A stretch of DNA of 5,284 nt from Clostridia bacterium (GCA_017614275.1 JAGACE010000198.1:1-5284), one strand, 5' to 3'. Counted from the first letter of the stretch, positions 1-4,828 are shown. Program-made: numbers and translations. Notes: a model not told the origin generated them from the letters alone.

Positions 1-387
1 CTCTCCGGCATGAGCGACCTCGAGCAGATGGAGGACAACCTCTCCTTTATGAAGGGGTTCAACGGCTTTACGGACGAGGAGAGAGCGGTCGTCCAAAAGG
101 CGCAGGAGGAACTGGCGAAGATCCCGGTCGTCCCTTGCACCAACTGCGACTACTGCGCGAAGGTGTGCCCCTCGAACATCGGTATCTCGGGCTCCTTCGC
201 GGCGATCAACCTGCTCAAGCTGTACGACAGCCTGTCCGCTGCCAAGCGTTCCTACGGCTTCCTGGTCAGCGGACACGGGAAGGCCAAGGCCTCCGAGTGC
301 ATCCGATGCGGCGCCTGTGAAGAGGTCTGCCCGCAGCATATCGACATCCGCGCTCAGCTGGGGCAGGTGGCGGAAGCTTTGGAGTAA
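1..387 (+). CDS. Aldo/keto reductase with C-terminal ferredoxin domain (3' part)
   Basis: Only the last 128 residues are in the window; the reading frame is open to base 1 and begins Leu-Ser-Gly-Met-Ser, which matches the 'SGM' loop near the end of the aldo/keto reductase barrel, so the ATG at base 10 is internal and not a start. The visible part contains two CX2CX2CX3CP motifs (visible residues C46, C49, C52, C56 and C100, C103, C106, C110), each expected to bind a 4Fe-4S cluster, separated by a mostly helical linker. This arrangement is typical of the ferredoxin-tailed aldo/keto reductases common in anaerobes (COG1453-like), presumed cytoplasmic NAD(P)H- or ferredoxin-linked oxidoreductases of unknown substrate. 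The TAA stop is followed by a hairpin shared with the convergent gene. Family assignment is confident; substrate and partner cannot be told from this fragment. Confidence -1.
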   Translation, partial: LSGMSDLEQMEDNLSFMKGFNGFTDEERAVVQKAQEELAKIPVVPCTNCDYCAKVCPSNIGISGSFAAINLLKLYDSLSAAKRSYGFLVSGHGKAKASECIRCGACEEVCPQHIDIRAQLGQVAEALE

Positions 388-396
388 ATCGAACAC

Positions 397-441
397 AAAA
401 AATGAAAGCCGCCCGGCATGCGAACATGTCGAGCGGCTTTC
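397..441 (-). terminator. Rho-independent terminator of the leftward membrane-protein operon
   Basis: Bases 404-412 (GAAAGCCGC) pair perfectly with 433-441 (GCGGCTTTC). The stem continues through 414-420/425-431 with one C-A mismatch and one G-U pair, closed by a CGAA tetraloop at 421-424. On the minus strand the hairpin is followed by six U residues (A-run 397-402), so it works best for the (-) gene ending at 477. On the plus strand there is no U-tract, so it can only be a weak terminator for the aldo/keto reductase gene. Confidence -1.
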
Positions 442-476
442 CACGTTATTCTGCATTTATGGTGCAGACAGAGGAC

Positions 477-1124
477 TTAGATGATGCCCAGCGGGATGAG
501 GATGATGAGCAGAAGCGCATCGAGGCCCCACAGGCAGGCAAGGAATTTCTTCTGCGTGGCGCGCGGCTTGTCGTAGATGAGGTTCGCGGCCAGGAAGAAG
601 GGGATGTACGTGGTGATGAACACCGGCAGGGCGCCCCACCATTTATAGACCCAGATGAAGGCCGGGGTGGAGGCCAGGAAGATCTCGAAGATGGAGAAGA
701 ACGCCGCGTTGCCGATGGCAAACAGGATGCGGTTGTTGATCCCCAGGATCTTCTTGTTCTTGTCTTCCGGCAACAGTTCCACCGACATGAACCCGGCGAT
801 CGAGAACATCAGGGACAGTTCCCAGGACACACCGACCAGCAGGATGAACGTGGTGCTCTCGGGCGATACATGCCAGAGGGCATAGCCGGAGAAGTGGCAG
901 ATGACGGCGTTCATGATCTCATAGAACCAGTGGACACCGTACAGGGCCAGGGCAGCGGCCATGGCATCGTACTTCTTGTGCTTCCACATCGGGATCCACA
1001 CGCCGACGATGACCAGAGCCAGCAGGGTGATGAACGTCCAGTTGAAATTATCGGTCGTTCGCACCGCAGCTTTCGCAGCTTCCGCAGCAGCCATTGCGGC
1101 AGCGGAGCCGTCTCCAAACAGCAT
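477..1124 (-). CDS. Unrecognised polytopic membrane protein (about six TM segments)
   Basis: This 215-residue protein is not one I recognise. The start ATG at 1124 is supported by AAAGGAG about nine bases upstream. An Ala-rich, probably helical N-terminus (residues 7-20) precedes hydrophobic segments near 29-47, 53-75, 91-113, 130-150, 163-183 and 195-214. Polar residues lie within or beside these segments: H65 and E69 (in a Trp-Phe-Tyr-Glu motif), N72, E102 (in Ser-Trp-Glu), E147 and D202. Such buried charges often mark a ligand- or ion-binding site, an enzyme core or helix packing, but no known catalytic motif is visible. Aromatic residues, especially Trp, are frequent. It lies 75 bases downstream of the surface-protein gene on the same strand with no terminator or clear promoter between, so co-transcription is likely. 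The gene itself looks genuine because of its ribosome binding site, uniform hydrophobic pattern and following terminator; its function is open. Confidence -1.
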   Translation of the reverse strand: MLFGDGSAAAMAAAEAAKAAVRTTDNFNWTFITLLALVIVGVWIPMWKHKKYDAMAAALALYGVHWFYEIMNAVICHFSGYALWHVSPESTTFILLVGVSWELSLMFSIAGFMSVELLPEDKNKKILGINNRILFAIGNAAFFSIFEIFLASTPAFIWVYKWWGALPVFITTYIPFFLAANLIYDKPRATQKKFLACLWGLDALLLIILIPLGII

Positions 1125-1162
1125 AGACTCTCACTCCTTTTGATTTCTTTTTCTATTTGTGA

Positions 1163-1182
1163 GACGACAGCAGGCTGCCGTC
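1163..1182 (-). other. Intergenic stem-loop without U-tract inside the leftward operon
   Basis: An 8-bp stem (1163-1170 with 1175-1182, one G-U pair when read on the minus strand) encloses a four-base loop. It lies 18 bases past the stop codon of the surface-protein gene and upstream of the ribosome binding site of the next gene. No U-run follows in the direction of transcription, so it is not a standard terminator. It could be an mRNA-stabilising or processing hairpin that sets different expression levels of the two genes, or chance. Confidence -1.
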
Positions 1183-1199
1183 CCGTGAGACCTTGATGA

Positions 1200-2258
1200 T
1201 CACATCCCGACATTCACTTCGTCCGCGTTCTTGGTGGTGACGCCGCAGATGGTGCAGACCCAGTACGTGTTGTCGGAGTTCGTGTAGCCCACGATGACCT
1301 CTTCCTTCTGATCGCCCGTGTTGTAGACGTCGTCCGCCGGGTCGGCGCTGAGCTTGTGGTCCATCGCGTACGCATGGGACTCCAGCAGCTCTCTGTCCTG
1401 GAAATTCAGGCCGCACTCGGGGCACTTGCAGAAGCGGCTCATGTCCATGACGATGGCGTTGCCGTCGTAGACCGCCACCCACTTGTGGTCGCACTTGGCC
1501 GTGGTGGAGGCCGTGGTGCCGGTGGTGCCGGTGGTGGACTGGGTCTTCGTGGCGGACGTGGTGGAGACGGGCTTGGTGGTCGTCAGCCGCTCAGACTTGA
1601 TGACCCTGCCCTCCCGGATGTAGTACAGGTGGCCGTCGTAGACGTATTCGCCGGTGTACTTCAGGTTGACCTTGCCGTTCTCGATGAGCCAGGAACCGTA
1701 GTCGTTGGACGCGATGCCGTTGTATTTGAAGTTGACCACATCGTTCTCCACATACCACCAGCCGGTGTCGTTGCCGACGACGCCGGTGTAGCCCACGGTC
1801 TGCTCCAGGCCGGCATAGGACCGCCAGACACCGTTCTGGTCGCGATGGACCGTCAGCTGCTTCGTCACATAGGAGCGGGTGGTGAGCTCCGAGGGCTCCA
1901 GGCTGCCGGGCTTGGTAGTCAGGCGGCTCGTGGAGACGGTAGTGGAGACCTGGGCGTCATTGATCTTCCCGTGCGTGTTGTGGTACAGGAACCCGCCGAT
2001 GAGCAGGGACGCCAGCAGCAGGCCGATGATGATGCCGATGGTCCGGTTCTTCTTTTTGGTCTTCTCTTCCTCCTCGGTCATGAAGTCCATGTCCGATTCG
2101 GGAGCGGGCTCGTAGTCGAGCTTCTCTTTTTCCTCGCGGGCCTTCTGCTCCGCCCGGGTCCACTCGTTGTCGGGGACCGTCTCGAACAGATCGGAAGTAT
2201 GCTCTTCCGGCCGGGAGGCCTTGAGGATGATCTTTTTCGGTTTCTTCTCTGATGCCAT
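1200..2258 (-). CDS. Membrane-anchored surface protein with aromatic repeats and C2H2-like zinc-binding C-terminus
   Basis: The product has 352 residues. I chose the ATG at 2258 because AAGGA lies eight bases upstream; the in-frame ATG at 2267 overlaps that ribosome binding site. Order of parts: a charged cytoplasmic N-terminus (1-72) rich in Lys and Glu and ending Lys-Lys-Lys-Asn-Arg; one membrane helix (about 73-91) with positive-inside topology, so the rest is outside; a Thr/Ser-rich stretch; imperfect aromatic repeats of about 22 residues (149-220) of the form Gly-Trp-Trp-Tyr-Val-Glu-Asn...Val-Asn-Phe-Lys-Tyr-Asn-Gly, resembling surface repeats of Clostridia; a Thr/Ser linker (225-254); and a Cys/His domain. 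In the last, C279, C282, F286, L292, H295 and H301 exactly fit the classical C2H2 finger spacing, and C256, H258, C277, C335 and C338 could bind further metal. There is no signal peptide, sortase motif or enzyme motif. The role is unknown; cell-wall binding through the repeats and metal-stabilised folding of the tip are inferences. Confidence -1.
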   Translation of the reverse strand: MASEKKPKKIILKASRPEEHTSDLFETVPDNEWTRAEQKAREEKEKLDYEPAPESDMDFMTEEEEKTKKKNRTIGIIIGLLLASLLIGGFLYHNTHGKINDAQVSTTVSTSRLTTKPGSLEPSELTTRSYVTKQLTVHRDQNGVWRSYAGLEQTVGYTGVVGNDTGWWYVENDVVNFKYNGIASNDYGSWLIENGKVNLKYTGEYVYDGHLYYIREGRVIKSERLTTTKPVSTTSATKTQSTTGTTGTTASTTAKCDHKWVAVYDGNAIVMDMSRFCKCPECGLNFQDRELLESHAYAMDHKLSADPADDVYNTGDQKEEVIVGYTNSDNTYWVCTICGVTTKNADEVNVGM

Positions 2259-2266
2259 GACAGACA

Positions 2267-2275
2267 TCCTTTCCT
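2267..2275 (-). promoter_or_regulatory. Ribosome binding site deciding the surface-protein start
   Basis: The minus-strand sequence AGGAAAGGA contains AAGGA (2267-2271) eight bases before the ATG at 2258. This is good spacing for 2258 and impossible for the ATG at 2267, which it overlaps. The upstream ATG could only use the weaker AGG at 2273-2275. Confidence -1.
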
Positions 2276-2291
2276 AAAAGTGGCTGTTTTC

Positions 2292-2320
2292 AGTATAGCA
2301 TAAATATGAAAATCTTCCAA
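2292..2320 (-). promoter_or_regulatory. Sigma-A promoter of the surface-protein operon (extended -10)
   Basis: Minus-strand -35 TTGGAA (2315-2320), a 17-base spacer and -10 TATACT (2292-2297), with a TG one base before the -10, give an extended -10 promoter. Transcription would start near 2285, leaving a leader of about 26 bases. It stands back to back with the tRNA promoter, with nine bases between the two -35 boxes. Confidence -1.
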
Positions 2321-2329
2321 AAGAACTCA

Positions 2330-2358
2330 TTGACAACATACTCTATTTACGGTAGAAT
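2330..2358 (+). promoter_or_regulatory. Sigma-A promoter of tRNA-Val
   Basis: A consensus -35 TTGACA (2330-2335), a 17-base spacer and -10 TAGAAT (2353-2358) predict a start near 2365, about 16 bases before the mature tRNA. This is a strong promoter, as expected for a stable RNA. Confidence -1.
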
Positions 2359-2380
2359 ATCTCTCGTCGCAACACGACAT

Positions 2381-2456
2381 GGACAATTAGCTCAGCTGGG
2401 AGAGCATCCGCTTGACGTGCGGAAGGTCACAGGTTCGAGTCCCGTATTGTCCACCA
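2381..2456 (+). tRNA. tRNA-Val (anticodon GAC), CCA encoded
   Basis: The full cloverleaf can be drawn. The acceptor stem is 2381-2387/2446-2452 (seven perfect pairs), the D stem 2390-2393/2402-2405, and the anticodon stem 2407-2411/2419-2423 with loop TTGACGT, which gives U33 and anticodon GAC at 2414-2416 for valine codons GUC and GUU. The T arm is 2429-2433/2441-2445 with loop TTCGAGT. The discriminator A at 2453 is followed by genomically encoded CCA. The T stem contains an A-C mismatch (A2431 opposite C2443, tRNA positions 51-63) where a T in the 3' arm would give normal pairing. All invariant bases are present, so the gene is probably functional. It has its own promoter and terminator. 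Confidence -1.
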
Positions 2457-2460
2457 GGAA

Positions 2461-2495
2461 GAAAAGGTCCGGCATCACCGGATCTTTTCTTTTTT
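2461..2495 (+). terminator. Rho-independent terminator after tRNA-Val
   Basis: A 12-bp stem (2461-2472 with 2478-2489, one G-U pair) and a five-base loop (CATCA) are followed by six T residues at 2490-2495, starting five bases after the CCA end. It separates the tRNA from the zinc-ribbon gene, which therefore probably needs its own promoter. Confidence -1.
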
Positions 2496-2548
2496 GCAGT
2501 TTTTCAAAGGTGTCCTGTTTTTTTAAGTTTCTTTTAGGTTTGTTCGAA

Positions 2549-2554
2549 TATGAT
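2549..2554 (+). promoter_or_regulatory. Possible -10 box for the zinc-ribbon/AI-2E unit
   Basis: TATGAT at 2549-2554 is a fair -10 hexamer in the AT-rich gap after the tRNA terminator, but no recognisable -35 box lies 16-18 bases upstream. It would give a leader of about 90 bases. It is offered only as the best candidate in the gap. Confidence -1.
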
Positions 2555-2597
2555 AAAGCCGCAACAGGAGAAGAAGAGACTGTTGTTGCAGGACTTT
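2555..2597 (+). other. Imperfect inverted repeat in the leader of the zinc-ribbon gene
   Basis: AAAG...GCAACAG (2555-2567) can pair with CTGTTG...GCAGGACTTT (2580-2597) with bulges; the uninterrupted core is CAACAG/CTGTTG (2562-2567/2580-2585) around a purine-rich loop. Only four T residues follow, so it is at most a weak terminator or attenuator. It lies between the candidate -10 and the ribosome binding site. Confidence -1.
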
Positions 2598-2651
2598 TAG
2601 AGAATGAAAGCTGCAAGTTTAATGTGTGAAATACCTAAAGGAGGATCAATC

Positions 2652-3122
2652 ATGATCTGCAAAGCATGTGGCGAAGTAGTTCCCGATAACTCCCTTTACT
2701 GCCCGCAGTGCGGCGTCCCGCTGGACAAAGTGGATGCGGACCCGGCACCTGCTTCCGGCAACAACGGAAACTACAAAGCAACCAACAATGATCAGGAAGA
2801 GATGGCCTTCATCCAGAGCAGACTCAACTCCGGCCGGCTCTACGGCGTCATCTCCATCGTCTGCAGCATCCTCGGCCTCGGCTCGTTCGGCGCCCTGGAC
2901 ATCGTCGCCGTCATCTGCGGGTACCTCGGCCTCAAACAGCTGAAAGCGGTCCCGGACACCTATCCGGACAAACACACCGCGGTCACCCTGAACCGGGCCG
3001 GCATCATCTGCAGCGCCGGATTCATCATCCTGATCGGCCTGTTCGTCCTCATCGCGCTGCTCGCGTTCCCCTGGATCTTCGCGTCCATCGCCGGGTTCTT
3101 CGCGGGGCTGCTGATGATCTGA
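2652..3122 (+). CDS. Zinc-ribbon membrane protein
   Basis: The product has 156 residues. I chose the ATG at 2652 because AAAGGAGGA ends seven bases before it; an in-frame ATG at 2604 would place that strong ribosome binding site inside the gene. The N-terminus is a compact zinc ribbon, C3-X2-C6 and C17-X2-C20 (Cys-Lys-Ala-Cys-Gly ... Cys-Pro-Gln-Cys-Gly), typical of the small cytoplasmic ribbons found on many Clostridial membrane proteins. A polar Asn/Ala/Pro linker (22-55) follows, then hydrophobic segments at about 62-96 (probably a pair, with Gly-rich turns and the motif Cys-Gly-Tyr-Leu-Gly-Leu) and about 114-156 (one or two helices). The layout resembles DUF4190-like membrane proteins, but that match is tentative. 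The next gene starts 33 bases later on the same strand, so the two are probably co-transcribed. The role is unknown: a membrane adaptor or regulator sensing metal or partner proteins is conceivable but not shown. Confidence -1.
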   Translation: MICKACGEVVPDNSLYCPQCGVPLDKVDADPAPASGNNGNYKATNNDQEEMAFIQSRLNSGRLYGVISIVCSILGLGSFGALDIVAVICGYLGLKQLKAVPDTYPDKHTAVTLNRAGIICSAGFIILIGLFVLIALLAFPWIFASIAGFFAGLLMI

Positions 3123-3155
3123 CGAAGCAACTGTGACAATACGGAGGTAACTGAA

Positions 3156-3767
3156 ATGCCGCGTTCGTTTTCCGAACACGTCGCTCGCGAAGGCGCTCTG
3201 ACCCTGCGGGACTGGCTGAAGTCCCAGGTCATCCTGAGTACGATCACCCTGGTCGGGCTGCTCATCGGCCTGAAGCTCATCGGGATCGGACACTGGATCC
3301 TGGCGGCGCTCGCCATCACCGTCGTCGACCTGCTGCCCGTGCTGGGCCTGTCGGTCACGATGATCCCCTGGGCGTTCTATGAGCTGGTCTTCGCCAAAGA
3401 CACCCGCACGGGACTCCTCATCTTCCTGCTGTTCGTGATCATCATGGTCTTGAAGCAGGTCCTGGACCCCTTCGTACGGAGCGCCTCTCTGGGCATCAGC
3501 CCCTGGGAGGAGATCGTCGCCAGCGTGGCGGGCTTCGTCCTCACCGGCATGAACGGCATCGGCCTCATCTTAGGGCCCGTCGTGTACATCGTCGGCAAGA
3601 AGGTCTATCGCACCTCGCACCCCGTGAACGAGGTGAACGGCCGCGGGAGCCGCGGGTATTTTGACCGGGGCTTTGGCCAAAGCGGGCAGGCGTCATCCGC
3701 GCCGCCTGCCGATTACGCGGACGCCATCGACATCACCAACGACGTCGAAGAGGTGCCCGATGAATAA
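3156..3767 (+). CDS. AI-2E/YtvI-family membrane protein, C-terminal half only
   Basis: The product has 203 residues. ATG 3156 is preceded by GGAGG (3143-3147) at eight bases. Residues 17-150 match the C-terminal half of the AI-2E permease family, especially the sporulation protein YtvI type: Leu-Lys-Ser-Gln before the first helix (about 24-46), Val-Asp-Leu-Leu-Pro-Val-Leu-Gly (57-64), Ile-Pro-Trp (70-72), Lys-Gln-Val-Leu-Asp-Pro (100-105), and Gly-Ile-Gly-Leu-Ile-Leu-Gly-Pro (134-141). Four to five membrane segments are predicted. Family members usually have about 350 residues; here the N-terminal helices and the soluble mid-domain are missing, yet the gene has its own start and ribosome binding site. 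A hydrophilic tail (152-203), Gly/Ser-rich then acidic, is extra. It follows the zinc-ribbon gene by 33 bases. Known members move small molecules or ions (autoinducer-2 export, Na+/H+ exchange); whether this short form transports anything is uncertain. Confidence -1.
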   Translation: MPRSFSEHVAREGALTLRDWLKSQVILSTITLVGLLIGLKLIGIGHWILAALAITVVDLLPVLGLSVTMIPWAFYELVFAKDTRTGLLIFLLFVIIMVLKQVLDPFVRSASLGISPWEEIVASVAGFVLTGMNGIGLILGPVVYIVGKKVYRTSHPVNEVNGRGSRGYFDRGFGQSGQASSAPPADYADAIDITNDVEEVPDE

Positions 3768-3770
3768 ATA

Positions 3771-3800
3771 AAAAGGACCATCCGCAAGGATGGTCCTTTT
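3771..3800. terminator. Bidirectional terminator between convergent genes
   Basis: A perfect 13-bp stem (3771-3783 with 3788-3800) is closed by a GCAA tetraloop of the GNRA type. The plus strand ends in TTTT (3797-3800) and serves the AI-2E-like gene. The minus strand continues into TTTTTATTTATTC and serves the CAP-domain gene; that U-rich stretch is read through the stop codon region of the opposing gene (3765-3767), so the two 3' ends overlap. Confidence -1.
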
Positions 3801-3809
3801 GCTGTCGGT

Positions 3810-4721
3810 TCAGGCGTTCGGAGCGGTGGTCTCCGCGGCGCTCTGTTCCGCTTCCACGATCCGCCGGGCCGTGTCCTGGCGGGTCTTCGCGGTCTGCAGG
3901 GCCGCCTCCAGGGCGGTGATGTCCTGCTGCTTCTGCGTCAGAGAAGCTTTGTAGTCTGCGACACGCTGGCGGTACTGGGCGACCGTATAGGTCTTCTCGC
4001 TGCCCGCGGTGCTGTAATAGACCTGGCAGAACTTGTTTCCGAGGCGGGTGTTGACGGCGGCTCCGGTCACGGTGTACTTGGTCCGGGTCATGTTGAAATA
4101 ATGGCCGACTTTGGACCAGTTGGCATTGGAGTAATCCATGTATTCCGGATGCTCGTCCGCCACGGCCTTCTCGGCGTACCAGCTGTCGGCGGCGGTCTTC
4201 GCGTCGGCGAAGGTGCCGAGGTTCTCGGCGATCTTGTTGCCGTCGATGGTGAACTGCTTCGGTGTGGTCCGCAGGTCATAGTAGGCGTCGGCGTCCGCCT
4301 CCGCCATGGCCATCATGGTGTCTGTGACCACCAGCGGGGAGAGGCCCTGTTCGGCGCGCTTGTCGTTGACGGCGTCCAGCAGGTCCAGAGCGGCGTCCAG
4401 GTTGTCGAGGGACGTGGCGTCTCCGGCCGTGCCGTAGGCGATGAGATTCTTGTATTTCGCGTTGTCGAGGGCTTTCAGGGCGCCGGTGGAACCGTTGGCC
4501 TCGAAGAACCCGTACATGCCTTTCCGGCTCTGCGTCTGGGCTTCGGACAGCGCGGTCTTCGCGTCGGCCAGTTGCTGTTCGAGTGCGATGACTTCCGCAT
4601 TGGCGGCTTCCAGTTCCCGTTCGGCGTCGGTTTTGGCAAAGCCGGGGACCAGGAGCGCGAGGGTGAGCAGGAGGGCGGTGAAAAGGGATACGATGATTTT
4701 TTTGCTGTTTCGCTTGTTCAT
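3810..4721 (-). CDS. Secreted CAP-domain protein flanked by coiled coils
   Basis: The product has 303 residues. I chose ATG 4721 because AAAGGAGT stands just upstream and a classical signal peptide follows: basic Met-Asn-Lys-Arg-Asn-Ser-Lys-Lys, hydrophobic 9-25, and likely cleavage after Gly-Phe-Ala29. An earlier in-frame ATG at 4802 would run through the promoter. Residues 31-66 form a likely coiled coil (Glu/Ala/Leu heptads). About 108-236 is a CAP (SCP/PR-1-like) domain: Asp-Ala-Val-Asn-Asp-Lys-Arg...Gly-Leu-Ser-Pro-Leu, Ala-Glu166-Asn, Trp181 and Val-Gly-His207-Tyr. A second coiled coil covers 247-292, ending in an Ala/Thr tail. The usual first His of the CAP metal-binding site is not seen around residues 145-158, so metal binding or enzyme activity may be lost. 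The coil-CAP-coil layout recalls surface-exclusion-type proteins of Firmicutes, but no anchor is visible. Its role at the cell surface is unknown; it has its own promoter and terminator. Confidence -1.
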   Translation of the reverse strand: MNKRNSKKIIVSLFTALLLTLALLVPGFAKTDAERELEAANAEVIALEQQLADAKTALSEAQTQSRKGMYGFFEANGSTGALKALDNAKYKNLIAYGTAGDATSLDNLDAALDLLDAVNDKRAEQGLSPLVVTDTMMAMAEADADAYYDLRTTPKQFTIDGNKIAENLGTFADAKTAADSWYAEKAVADEHPEYMDYSNANWSKVGHYFNMTRTKYTVTGAAVNTRLGNKFCQVYYSTAGSEKTYTVAQYRQRVADYKASLTQKQQDITALEAALQTAKTRQDTARRIVEAEQSAAETTAPNA

Positions 4722-4749
4722 ACTGACTCCTTTCTTTTCTCCGAATAAT

Positions 4750-4778
4750 ACTATAATCTGTTTGCTTTTCTTTGACAA
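4750..4778 (-). promoter_or_regulatory. Sigma-A promoter of the CAP-domain gene
   Basis: Minus-strand -35 TTGTCA (4773-4778), a 17-base spacer and -10 TATAGT (4750-4755) predict transcription from about 4743, leaving a leader of some 22 bases that contains the ribosome binding site AAAGGAGT (4726-4733). Confidence -1.
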
Positions 4779-4805
4779 GTGTTTTTTGTAAGACTTAAAC
4801 AAACG

Positions 4806-4828
4806 GGATAACTTTGATTTGGATAACT
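4806..4828 (-). repeat. 8-bp direct repeat upstream of the CAP-gene promoter
   Basis: GGATAACT occurs at 4806-4813 and again at 4821-4828 (AGTTATCC on the minus strand), a 15-base period, 28 bases upstream of the -35 box. Its position would suit a tandem activator site, but an 8-bp repeat in AT-rich DNA may be chance. Confidence -1.

Noticed and set aside
402..1196. Long plus-strand open frame opposite the six-helix protein gene
   Set aside because: Its translation is rich in Asp, Glu, Gln, Arg and Gly with no domain, as expected for the antisense of a GC-rich membrane-protein gene; it also begins inside the terminator hairpin and lacks a ribosome binding site.
1500..1560. Short GGTGGTGCC-like tandem repeat
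   Set aside because: It encodes the Thr-Gly-Thr-Thr linker of the surface protein on the minus strand; the repeat follows from amino-acid composition and is not a separate element.
1356..2252. Plus-strand open frame of 298 codons opposite the surface-protein gene
   Set aside because: It is a low-complexity Gly/Val/Leu/Asp translation with no recognisable domain. The minus strand has the promoter, ribosome binding site, TM helix and zinc-finger pattern.
2306..2629. Plus- and minus-strand open frames crossing the tRNA-Val gene
   Set aside because: Their middle parts are translated tRNA and terminator sequence, so they cannot be real genes.
2604..2651. Upstream in-frame ATG for the zinc-ribbon gene
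   Set aside because: It would put the strong AAAGGAGGA site inside the coding region, and the extra residues add nothing to the zinc ribbon, which begins right after the ATG at 2652.
2456..2652. tRNA 3' end as an integration (att) site for a mobile element
   Set aside because: No integrase gene and no repeat of the tRNA 3' end were seen in the window; the sequence after the CCA is an ordinary terminator.
2646..3293. Minus-strand open frame opposite the zinc-ribbon and AI-2E-like genes
   Set aside because: It spans two well-supported plus-strand genes and their intergenic ribosome binding site, and its composition is that of an antisense shadow (Asp/Glu/Gln/Arg).
4101..4748. Plus-strand open frame opposite the CAP-domain gene
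   Set aside because: It has Val/Gly-rich composition, no ribosome binding site, and runs over the minus-strand signal peptide, which is clearly real.
4772..4800. Plus-strand TTGACA near 4772 as a rightward promoter
   Set aside because: No -10 box is found 16-18 bases downstream and no plus-strand gene follows; the motif is the complement of the TTGTCA -35 box of the CAP gene.
4722..4802. Upstream in-frame ATG for the CAP-domain protein
   Set aside because: The extension covers the promoter and ribosome binding site and would place 27 residues before a clean signal peptide.
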